DNA of 64,000 bases, taken from Tahibacter sp042701255. GTDB lineage: Bacteria > Pseudomonadota > Gammaproteobacteria > Xanthomonadales > Rhodanobacteraceae. Shown piece after piece: positions 45,003 through 53,480 of the stretch; the first letter of the stretch is position 1; each line of letters begins with the position of its first letter. The notes beneath the pieces were generated by a model that searched no databases, was not told the DNA's origin, and saw only the letters and a list, made by a program, of their open reading frames with translations. The position numbers were made by a program, and so were the translations under genes. The DNA lies in assembly GCF_042701255.1 (NCBI RefSeq), contig NZ_CP170554.1, positions 1,550,001-1,614,000 of the forward strand. The letters are read 5' to 3'.

Positions 45003-47408
45003 GTGGCTGTGCTGGAATACTCATTCGAGGGTTTTCGCGTCAAGGTTGCCGAGCGCGAACTCTGGTGTGGCGACGCGCTGCTGCCCGTCAATCGCTACGT
45101 CTTCGACTGCATCGCCTATCTGATCGAGCATCGCGATCGGGCGGTGGGCCGCGACGAACTGGTCGCGGCGGTCTGGGGCCGCGTCGAAATCACCGACGGC
45201 CATCTCAACCAGATCATCGCCCGGGCCCGGCGGGCGCTGGACGACAACGCCCAGGCGCAGCGCCTGCTTCGCACGGTGCCGGGTTTCGGTTATCGCTGGG
45301 TGAGCAAGGTGGACGCCCGCGAGACGAAGGGGGCGGAGGAAACGGCAGTCACGCCGCCGGAGATCGCCACGCCGGCCCCGATGCCGGCGTCCGCTGCAGC
45401 GGATGCGGATGCGCCTGCAGAACCGTCGCCTGTCGCACGCGTGGACAGCCCGGCCGTGCGCTCGCGGCGACACGGGTGGTACGCCGTCATCGTGGCGCTG
45501 GTCGTTCTGGCGGGAGGCTGGGCGATCCTGAGCCGCCTCGGTCGTGTCGTACCGGCGTCCGTGCCGGCGGAGGACGTCCTGGTCGCCGACAAGGCCGTCA
45601 TCGTGCTGCCGTTTCTGGTCGACGCGCCGTCCGAATCCGTCTGGCTGGAGCTGGGCGCGATGGATCTCGTGGCCGAGCGCCTGCGTGCGGCGGGCCTGCG
45701 GGTTTCGCCCAGCAGGACCGTGGTCACCGCGCTTCACGGAGCCCATTCGATCAAGCCGGCCGACTACGCGCAGATTCGCGACGTGCTCGGCGGCGATCTG
45801 ATCATCCAGGGCAAGGCCACCCGCTCGGACGAGACCTGGCGGATCGAGCTTGCGGCGGTGAACGCCTCCGGTGCCGAACACCGCATCGAGACCAGCGGCA
45901 GCGATGCGATCAAGGCGGCCCGGGCGGCAGCCGACCTGCTGCTCGCGGCAACCTTGCGCGAGCCGCCCCACGACGGGAATACGCCCGGCGCCGATGCGAT
46001 CCGCCAGCGCCTGCAGCAGGCGCAGGCCGCCTCGCTGAGCAACCAGCTGGAGTTGGCACGCAACATCCTGCTGGGTATTCCCGATACCCCCGAATTCCTG
46101 CCGGAAGTGCGGCTGCGTCTCGCGGAACTGGATTTCCGCGCCGGACAGTACGACCGCGCGACCGACGCGATAGGAACGCTGCTGACCGATCCGGCGATCG
46201 CTCCGGATGACGTCCACCGCGGACGGGCGCTGGTCCTGCGCGGCAATCTGAATTTCAGGCGTTCGGATTTCGCCAGCGCGATAAAGGATTTCGATGCGGC
46301 CGTCGCAGCGCTCGACGCCACGACCGCGCCCCTGGACCTGTGCGACGCGCTGACCCGGCGGGGACTGACTCGTGTCGCGCTGAACGATTCCGAAGGCGCT
46401 CTCTCGGACTACGGCCGGGCTTATCTGCTGGCCGAGCAATCCGGAGACCGCTTGCGCGTGGCTCACATCGAGGCGGGTTTCGGGCAGTTGCAGATTGCCC
46501 GTCACCGCCTGGAACTGGCGCTGCCTCACCTGAATGCGGCGATCGACCGCTACGAGGCGTTCGGTGTGGTGGAGCGCGTCGTCACCCTGCGCAGCGTCCT
46601 GATCGACCTCTATGCCGACCTGCTGCGCTGGTCGGACGTACTGCCGCTCAGCGAACGCCAATGGCAGTCGCGCGAACGGATCGGCGATCCCGGCCTTAGC
46701 CTGGTGGTGTTCAACCGCCAGGCGCGAGTGCTGATGGGGGTCGGGCGCTATCGGGAGGCAGCCGAAGTGGTGGCGGAGGCGCAGCGGCGTTTCCATGATC
46801 TGCGCCCCGGCAGCGTGCGCTATCTCCACGACATGCAGGCGGAACTCGCTGCGCGCACGGGCCAGCCGGAAAAGACCGTCGCGGCGGTGGATGCCGCGCT
46901 GGAGACCTGGCCCAGGGACCCGTCGTTCGATCGCTACGCCTATCTCGTGCTGCTGCGCCAGCGCGCGCTGATGGCGCAGGGGCGCGCGACCCAGGAGGAG
47001 ATCGAGCACTGGCTGCCGCCGGACGGCGACGGCGTCTCTACCGTGTTCCTGCTGGCCAAGGCCGAGTGGGCCGCCAGCCAGGCGGCCGGGGTCGACTCGG
47101 TCCAGGCCGCGTTCGATCGCGCCCTGGCGAGAGCCGAGGATGTCGGACTTCCCGTGCTGGTGTCCCTGGTTGCGCAGTCCTATGTCGACTGGCTGCTGGC
47201 CCAGGACCGGCGCGACAAGGCGGCCGAACTGGCCGGACGGGTCGCCGTCTGGGCGAACGACGACTACGAGTCCGCGCTGGTCCGGGTCAAGGTCTTTCAC
47301 GTGTTGGGCAGTCGCGACGCCTGGCGGCAGTCTTTGGAGAAAGCCCGGCAGCTTGCCGGCGAGCGGGTCATTCCTGCTCGGCTCGCCGAGCCGCCGGCGG
47401 CCCGCTGA
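45003..47408 (+). CDS. CadC-like winged-helix regulator with membrane helix and TPRs
   Basis: An 801-residue one-component regulator. An OmpR/PhoB-type winged helix covers about 1-100 (LEYSFEGFRVKVAERELWCGD, DELVAAVWGRVEITDGHLNQIIARARRALDD, RTVPGFGYRW). An Ala/Pro-rich linker precedes one membrane helix (about 155-175, YAVIVALVVLAGGWAIL). The periplasmic part begins with a segment found in TolB-like/adenylate-cyclase-associated regulators (VIVLPFLVDAPSESVWLELGAMDLVAERL) and continues with TPR-like helical repeats. Such ToxR/CadC relatives bind DNA from the membrane. Start uncertain: GTG at 44985, 45003 or 45009; 45003 gives the usual N-terminus. It precedes the delta-60 gene, a possible target. 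Confidence 0.85.
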   Translation: MAVLEYSFEGFRVKVAERELWCGDALLPVNRYVFDCIAYLIEHRDRAVGRDELVAAVWGRVEITDGHLNQIIARARRALDDNAQAQRLLRTVPGFGYRWVSKVDARETKGAEETAVTPPEIATPAPMPASAAADADAPAEPSPVARVDSPAVRSRRHGWYAVIVALVVLAGGWAILSRLGRVVPASVPAEDVLVADKAVIVLPFLVDAPSESVWLELGAMDLVAERLRAAGLRVSPSRTVVTALHGAHSIKPADYAQIRDVLGGDLIIQGKATRSDETWRIELAAVNASGAEHRIETSGSDAIKAARAAADLLLAATLREPPHDGNTPGADAIRQRLQQAQAASLSNQLELARNILLGIPDTPEFLPEVRLRLAELDFRAGQYDRATDAIGTLLTDPAIAPDDVHRGRALVLRGNLNFRRSDFASAIKDFDAAVAALDATTAPLDLCDALTRRGLTRVALNDSEGALSDYGRAYLLAEQSGDRLRVAHIEAGFGQLQIARHRLELALPHLNAAIDRYEAFGVVERVVTLRSVLIDLYADLLRWSDVLPLSERQWQSRERIGDPGLSLVVFNRQARVLMGVGRYREAAEVVAEAQRRFHDLRPGSVRYLHDMQAELAARTGQPEKTVAAVDAALETWPRDPSFDRYAYLVLLRQRALMAQGRATQEEIEHWLPPDGDGVSTVFLLAKAEWAASQAAGVDSVQAAFDRALARAEDVGLPVLVSLVAQSYVDWLLAQDRRDKAAELAGRVAVWANDDYESALVRVKVFHVLGSRDAWRQSLEKARQLAGERVIPARLAEPPAAR

Positions 47409-47785
47409 GGTCGTGCGTCCGGCCATTGCCGTCCGGGCCTCCGGCGGAGCGGTGCGTTCGTTCGCCGACGCAGCCGCGGCGATGATCCAGTGGACGAAGA
47501 CCGCTTGCTCTGTCGCCCGCTGCTCTCCGTCCATCCCCTCGCTCATTGCCGGCCGCCCGGTCAGACGGCCGGACGGCCAGACGGCTGCTTTCGCCGCCGG
47601 CCGGCGCGCCGGTCAGCCGCCTGGCGGTTCCCGACACCCGCCGTCAGCGCCTGTCATCGCCTGTCATGTATGTCACACGCCTGACCCGTAAAGGTTTTGC
47701 ACAGTCCATCCCCGTCCATCCGATGCGGGTGGCTTCAGGTCCAGGGGGCGCTCAGCAGGCCCCGTTGGCAGCGGCAACAACCTCC
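47409..47785 (+). other. Upstream region of the delta-60 gene (377 bases)
   Basis: GC-rich sequence with repeated CGGCC/GGCCG palindromes around 47550-47600 and a direct repeat CGCCTGTCAT (two copies within 47648-47668). The delta-60 frame is open through it, but the translation is Arg/Pro-rich with no family features, so it is regarded as untranslated leader and promoter. Confidence 0.45.
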
Positions 47786-50700
47786 ATGGAAACCCGAATG
47801 AATGTCCTGATCAGCAAGAACGATGCGCTGGCGCCGCCCCGCCGGCGGCGCGGCGGCCCCGACGGTGCGGCCACGCGAACGTCCGGCGCGGAAGCCGCCG
47901 CCGCGCGCCGGTGCTCCGGCTCCTGGACAAGGACCGGCGCCCTGCTGGTCACGACCTGGCTGGCCTTGTTCGGCGCCGGCGTGGCGCAGGCGTTCAATCC
48001 CGACGCCAACAGCTACGTGACCCAGGTCGCGACGTTCCCCGACGGCGACATCCTGATCGCCGGCTCCTTCACGTCGGTAGGCGGGCAGCCGCGCGATCAC
48101 TACGCGCGCCTGAATCCGGACGGCAGCGTCGACCCGGCGTTCCACAACTCCCTGGTTGCGCGCGACGTCCAGGCCATCGCGGTGCAGGCCGACGGCAAGG
48201 CGCTGATCGGCGGCAAGGGCACCCAGGGCAACGGCGGGCTGCTGCGGCTCAATGCCGACGGCAGTGTCGACGGCAGCTTCGTCGACGCCGCTACGGGCGG
48301 CAATCCGGCGATCCACAGCATCGCGGTGCAGGCCGACGGCCGCATCCTGATCGGCGGCGACTTCATCGCCATCGGCGGCCAGCCGCGGACCAATCTCGCC
48401 CGCCTGAACGCCGACGGCACCCTGGACGCCAGCTTCGACGCCGGTTTGCTGGCGGTGTCCCCGCTGCCCGTCGAAAGCATCGTGGTGCAGGCCGACGGCC
48501 GCATCGTGATCGCCGGCTACGGCATGCTGCAGCGACTGCTGCCGAACGGCCAGGTCGATACCGTCGAACCGTTGCCGGCGGTGGCCGCCGACGCCAACAT
48601 CCGGACCCTGGAGCTGCAGCCCGACGGCAAGATCCTCCTGGGCGCCGGCTACGGCTTCGCGCTCGGCGGCGTCGATCGCGGCACGCTGATCCGCCTGAAC
48701 GCCAACGGCAGCCTCGACGCGGGTTTCCTGCCCAACGTGCGCGGCGATGTCGACGCGATCGTCCGCGACGGCAGCGGCCATATCGTGATCGCCGGCGGCA
48801 TCACCTTCGTCGGCGGGGTAGTGCGCCGCAATCTGGCCCGGCTGAGCAGCGCCGGTGCGCTCGATACGAGCTTCCTGGACACGGAAATGAACGCGGCACC
48901 CGTCTACGACGTGGCGCTGCAGGCCGACGGCAAGCTCGTCCTCGGCGCCCATTTCACGCAGATCAACGGCCTCGTGCGCAACCGCATCGCGCGCCTGCAT
49001 GCGGACGGCCGCGTGGACAACGCCGCCAGCGCGCCGCTGACCGTCACGCCGCGCGTCAGTGAGGGCGGCAGCGCCGGTCCGGCGACGCCGCAGACGGTGA
49101 GCGAGGGCGGCAAAGCCCTGTTCACCTTCACGCCGGCCCCGGGCCGCGTGCTCGCTTCGGTTTCCGGCTGCGGCGAAGGACGGCGCAGCGGCAATGACTA
49201 CCTCACGGGCTGGATCTACGCCGACTGCACGGTATCGGCCAGTTTCGTGCCCGAAGCCAACGCCGTGTTCGATCCGGCGCCGAACGCCAATGTCGAATCG
49301 ATCAGGATCCAGGCCGACGGCCGCATCCTGGCCGGCGGCTGGTTCACCCGCATCGGCGGCCGGGACCGGCTCAAGGTCGCCCGGCTGGCACCGACCGACG
49401 GCGCCGCCGAAGCGAATTTCGCCGACGGCAGCGGTGTGTACGAAGAGGGCAACACCGGCGGTTCGGTGGTCTACGCGGTGGCGACGCAGGCGGACGGAAA
49501 AGTCCTGTACGGCGGTGAGGAAGGCCTGTTCCGCAACAACGCCGACGGCACCCGCGATACGGCCTTCGCTGCGGCCCTGGGCCCGGATGCCTTTGTGGAA
49601 AAAGTCATCGTGCAGCCCGACGGCGCCATCCTGGTCGCCGGCCGGCAGCTGCTCACGGCAAGCACCACGCCGCACCTCGTGCGCCTGCACGCCGACGGCA
49701 CGCTGGACAACGGATTCAGCGCGGATTTCGGCGAAGACGACGACATCAGCATCTACACGATGCTGCTGGAGCCGAACGGCCGCATCGTGATCGGCGGCGG
49801 CTCGGTCAGCGGCGGTTATCTCGGCCGGCTCAACGCCAACGGCTCGCTGCAGAGCCTGTTCTCGGCCATGCCGACGATTGCCGACGTCTCTGCGCTGTAC
49901 CGGATGCCCGACGGCCGCTATCTCGTAGGCGCGGTCGCCAAGATCAACCTCGGCGACGGCTCGCCGGTCGATTCCCAGCTCGTGCGCCTGCTGTCCAACG
50001 GCACGCGTGACCCGAGCTTCCTTGCGCAGGTGGACGGCGGTCTCGGCGGCGTGAAGAGCATCGCCGTGCAAGCCGACGGCGCGATCCTGATCGGCGGCGG
50101 CTTTCGCACGGTCGGCGGTGTCGTACGGCCGAATCTGGCGCGCCTGAGCGCCAACGGCGAACTGGAAGCGGCGTTCAACGCGCGCCCGAATACCTGGGTC
50201 AAGGACATTGCCCTGCAGGCCGACGGCAAGATCCTGCTGGCCGGCTACTTCAGCCAGGTCAACGGCCTTGCCCGTCGCGGCCTCGCCCGCCTGAAATCCG
50301 ACGGCCGCATCGACGTCGACGCCTTCGTGATCACGCCGCTGGCCGGCGCCAACGGCACGATCACGCCGAATGCGCCGCAGGAAGCGCTGCCGGGCACGCA
50401 GACGCAGTTCACCCTGGTGCCCGATCCGGGCTATGTCATCGGCGCGGTGACCGGCTGCGCCGGCACGCTCAATGGACTGGTCTACACCACCGGCCCGGTC
50501 AGCAGCCATTGCACGGTCACGGTCGAATTCCTGCTGGAGGCCGTCACCTATACGGTGATCCCGGCCGCCGGCAGCCACGGCGCCATCGTGCCGGCCGTGC
50601 CGCAGTCGGTGCTGTTCGCGCAGACCACGAGCTTCCAGCTGGTACCGGATGCGGGCTACTACCTCGCCGAGGTCGAAGGCTGCGGCGGCGCGCTCAGCGG

Positions 50701-53383
50701 CGCCACCTATACCACCGGCCACGTACTGGCCAATTGCTCGGTGGTCGCACGCTTCCATCGGCCTGCCACCCTGATACCCAGCAGCGGCGCCGCGCAGAGC
50801 ACCGCGATCAATACCTCGTTCTCCACGCCGCTGACGGTGCGCGTGATCGATGCGAACGGTCAGCCGGTGAGTGGCGTCGCGGTGAGTTTCAGCGTGCCGG
50901 CCTCCGGTGCCAGCGCGACGCTTTCGGCAACCAGCGCCGTGAGCGGAGTCGACGGCCTGGCCAGCATCACCGCCCGCGCCAACGGGCAGGCCGGCAGCTT
51001 CGTCGCGACGGCCAGCGCGCACGGCATCCAGACCAGCTTCGCGCTGACCAATGAATCGGCCGAACAGGGCGGCATCGAATTGCAGGTCACGGTCAGCACC
51101 CTGCCGCCGCCGGCCTGCGGCACCGAGACCCACATCGCGGTGACGCCGGGCGAGCCGGTCAACTACTGCTTCACCCTGGTCAACCGCAGCAATGTGACGC
51201 TCAACTACCACACGCTGACGATGCTGACCCGCAACCCGTTCCAGTACGAATATTTCGGCTGGGACCGCCTGTTCGACCTGCTGCCGCAGGCGGTGCCGCC
51301 CGGCGGTACCTTTCGCTACAACCACGTGGCGACCGCCGGTACGCGGGATCAGTTTCCGCGCTTCACCTGGAACGCCACTGCAGCGCGGCCGGGCTACGAA
51401 CAAGGCTCGGATCCCGGCATCGTGTTCTCCGACATCAGCACGACCGGCACGGCGCTGATGCTAGGGCCGCAGGGTGTGTTCCGGTTGAACGCACTGCCGT
51501 TCCCGATCAGTTTCTACGGCCAGTATTTCCACGAAGGCGACGCCAGCGCGCTGTGCATCCACAACAGCGGAACCCTGCTGCTGCGCACGGCCGACGACAC
51601 GGACGGCTGCCTGGAAGTGAATGTCTTGCCGCCGCCGCTGGTGGGTGACAACGAATCGATGGCCGCCGTGGCGCACAGCAGCTTTCCGTTCTACGGCTAC
51701 AACGGCATCGCGCCCTACTGGGATCTGCTCGGCAGCCATGGCGCCGTGTACTACGCGACGGTGGGAACGGCGCCGAATCGCCGCCTGATCGTGCAGTGGA
51801 ACGACAAGGACCATGCCCGCTATCCGAACCAGGCCGGCGGCGTCACGTTCCAGGCGGTGCTGGAGGAAGGCACCGGCCGCATCCACTACGTCTATCGGGA
51901 TCTGACCTTCGATGTCGTGGCCGAGCCCAATCCGGATTTCGGCGGATCGGCAACGGTCGGCCTGGTGGGATTCACGCCCATGACGGACGATCCGCCGTTC
52001 CGGGAGTACTCGTACAACAGCCCGATCCTCAAGGAAGGCCAGGTGATCACCTGGACGCCCGTCGACGTGCCGCGCCATGCCTCCGGCGACGTGCTGGTCG
52101 AAGTCGGCGCACCCCGGCTGACCCTGACATCCGCGGCGATCAATGCCCAGGCAGTCGCGGGCGCGCAGGTCAGCACGACGCTGGGCATCGGCAACAGCGG
52201 TGAAATCGATCTGAACTGGTCGCTGCAGGAAGCGCAGGCGCGCTCCCATTTCCCGCCGACCGACATGAGCGCGTGGCTGTCGGATCTCGAACGTTCGAAC
52301 GCACATGCCTACCGCGCGTCTGCGCATCACTCCGCCGCGGACGGGACGTCGGGTTCCGCGCCGGGCGCCGTGTTCAATGTGCCTGCCTACGCCAACGCGA
52401 GGAACTTCTGGAACGGCTTCAACCTGGGGGCGATCACCTTCGACGCGAGCCGGCCGGACCACATCGTGCAGGGCGCGGGCGTTCCGCTGCATTCGGGCGA
52501 CTACATCATTGCGGACTTCGCCGGCAACGATTTCACCCGTGTCTACGTGCTCGGCGGCTACGGCGGCGACATCGGTTTCTCGTGGTCGGATACGAACACC
52601 CTGCTGCCGACCGGCATCGGCGATGCCGTCATGGTGAACGCGCAGAAGCCGCCCTACATGCGCTGGTCGGGGATGGCCTGGGACAGCCGCACGGAAACCA
52701 TGTTCGCGGTCACTGCCGCCGACCTCGGTCACTGCGCAGCGGCGGTGGCTTCCGACCTGTATCGCCTGAATCTGCAAACCGCGCAGGCCACGTACATCGC
52801 GCCGATCACCGCGTCGGTGAGCCTGTGCATCCGCGCATTGGCGGTCGCGCCGGACGGCTCTCTCTACGGCATCGACGACTTCAACAACAGCCTCGTGGCG
52901 ATCGACAAGAACACCGGCGCCGCAGCGATCGTCGGTCCGCTCGGCTTTCCGGTCGAAGGGACGAACCTGAGCGCCGATTTCGACGAATCCACCGGCATCC
53001 TCTACCTGGCCAACGGCAGCCGTCTGTACACGGTGAACCTCGTCACCGGCACGGCCGCCCTGGTCGGCCCGCCGCTGGCTATCGGCAACGAACCGCTCCG
53101 CATCGATGCGTTGAGCATCGCAGTGGCCGGCGGCGACTGCGCATCGCCTGCGCAGGTGCCCTGGCTGCGCGTGCAGCAGACCGCCGGTACGACACCGCCG
53201 AGCGCACAGGCGCAGATCCGCGTCGACCTCGATGCCAGTGCGCTGGCACCCGGCGTCCATGAAGCGAACCTGTGCGTGTTCAGCAACGACCGCGCGCAGT
53301 CGCTGGTACGTGTGCCGGTATCGCTGACCGTCACCGCCAACGGCGATGCGATTTTCGCCGACGGCTTCGAGGCCAGGCCCTGA
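47786..53383 (+). CDS. Giant exported delta-60 repeat propeller / Ig-like protein
   Basis: A protein of about 1,865 residues. A signal peptide (RTGALLVTTWLALFGAGVAQA) ends about 72 residues after METRMNV. Next come roughly 14 delta-60 repeats of the type IAVQADGKALIGG...LARLNADGSVD (about 80-850, with a repeat-free interlude near 430-475), two InlB-B-like repeats (ITPLAGANGTITPNAPQ, VIPAAGSHGAIVP), an invasin Ig-like Big_1 domain (VIDANGQPVSGVAVSFSVP) and a long C-terminal region with choice-of-anchor-like beta domains and a late YVLGG-type propeller. It ends DAIFADGFEARP. It is likely a large surface adhesin or binding protein. The start is uncertain (47546, 47786 or 47798). A strong hairpin follows the stop. 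Confidence 0.85.
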   Translation: METRMNVLISKNDALAPPRRRRGGPDGAATRTSGAEAAAARRCSGSWTRTGALLVTTWLALFGAGVAQAFNPDANSYVTQVATFPDGDILIAGSFTSVGGQPRDHYARLNPDGSVDPAFHNSLVARDVQAIAVQADGKALIGGKGTQGNGGLLRLNADGSVDGSFVDAATGGNPAIHSIAVQADGRILIGGDFIAIGGQPRTNLARLNADGTLDASFDAGLLAVSPLPVESIVVQADGRIVIAGYGMLQRLLPNGQVDTVEPLPAVAADANIRTLELQPDGKILLGAGYGFALGGVDRGTLIRLNANGSLDAGFLPNVRGDVDAIVRDGSGHIVIAGGITFVGGVVRRNLARLSSAGALDTSFLDTEMNAAPVYDVALQADGKLVLGAHFTQINGLVRNRIARLHADGRVDNAASAPLTVTPRVSEGGSAGPATPQTVSEGGKALFTFTPAPGRVLASVSGCGEGRRSGNDYLTGWIYADCTVSASFVPEANAVFDPAPNANVESIRIQADGRILAGGWFTRIGGRDRLKVARLAPTDGAAEANFADGSGVYEEGNTGGSVVYAVATQADGKVLYGGEEGLFRNNADGTRDTAFAAALGPDAFVEKVIVQPDGAILVAGRQLLTASTTPHLVRLHADGTLDNGFSADFGEDDDISIYTMLLEPNGRIVIGGGSVSGGYLGRLNANGSLQSLFSAMPTIADVSALYRMPDGRYLVGAVAKINLGDGSPVDSQLVRLLSNGTRDPSFLAQVDGGLGGVKSIAVQADGAILIGGGFRTVGGVVRPNLARLSANGELEAAFNARPNTWVKDIALQADGKILLAGYFSQVNGLARRGLARLKSDGRIDVDAFVITPLAGANGTITPNAPQEALPGTQTQFTLVPDPGYVIGAVTGCAGTLNGLVYTTGPVSSHCTVTVEFLLEAVTYTVIPAAGSHGAIVPAVPQSVLFAQTTSFQLVPDAGYYLAEVEGCGGALSGATYTTGHVLANCSVVARFHRPATLIPSSGAAQSTAINTSFSTPLTVRVIDANGQPVSGVAVSFSVPASGASATLSATSAVSGVDGLASITARANGQAGSFVATASAHGIQTSFALTNESAEQGGIELQVTVSTLPPPACGTETHIAVTPGEPVNYCFTLVNRSNVTLNYHTLTMLTRNPFQYEYFGWDRLFDLLPQAVPPGGTFRYNHVATAGTRDQFPRFTWNATAARPGYEQGSDPGIVFSDISTTGTALMLGPQGVFRLNALPFPISFYGQYFHEGDASALCIHNSGTLLLRTADDTDGCLEVNVLPPPLVGDNESMAAVAHSSFPFYGYNGIAPYWDLLGSHGAVYYATVGTAPNRRLIVQWNDKDHARYPNQAGGVTFQAVLEEGTGRIHYVYRDLTFDVVAEPNPDFGGSATVGLVGFTPMTDDPPFREYSYNSPILKEGQVITWTPVDVPRHASGDVLVEVGAPRLTLTSAAINAQAVAGAQVSTTLGIGNSGEIDLNWSLQEAQARSHFPPTDMSAWLSDLERSNAHAYRASAHHSAADGTSGSAPGAVFNVPAYANARNFWNGFNLGAITFDASRPDHIVQGAGVPLHSGDYIIADFAGNDFTRVYVLGGYGGDIGFSWSDTNTLLPTGIGDAVMVNAQKPPYMRWSGMAWDSRTETMFAVTAADLGHCAAAVASDLYRLNLQTAQATYIAPITASVSLCIRALAVAPDGSLYGIDDFNNSLVAIDKNTGAAAIVGPLGFPVEGTNLSADFDESTGILYLANGSRLYTVNLVTGTAALVGPPLAIGNEPLRIDALSIAVAGGDCASPAQVPWLRVQQTAGTTPPSAQAQIRVDLDASALAPGVHEANLCVFSNDRAQSLVRVPVSLTVTANGDAIFADGFEARP

Positions 53384-53406
53384 CCGTTCCGCTCACCGCC
53401 GTCGAA

Positions 53407-53437
53407 GTGATCCGGCCGCCGGCTGCGGCCGGATCAC
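53407..53437 (+). terminator. Strong hairpin after the delta-60 gene
   Basis: A perfect 12-base stem, GTGATCCGGCCG (53407-53418) with CGGCCGGATCAC (53426-53437), 7-base loop, begins 23 bases past the stop and lies 43 bases before the protease start. A short CTT follows, with no real T-tract. Confidence 0.5.
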
Positions 53438-53480
53438 CTTCCCGTCCTCCGGATGGGCTCAACCTGTTCTGGAATCACCC

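Noticed and set aside
45021..47546. 841-residue minus-strand ORF
   Set aside because: Antisense shadow of the CadC-like regulator; a product of high GC content.
47735..51403. 1,222-residue minus-strand ORF
   Set aside because: Exact antisense of the delta-60 gene. Arg/Ala/Gly-rich with no family sequence; the plus frame has repeats, a signal peptide and motifs.
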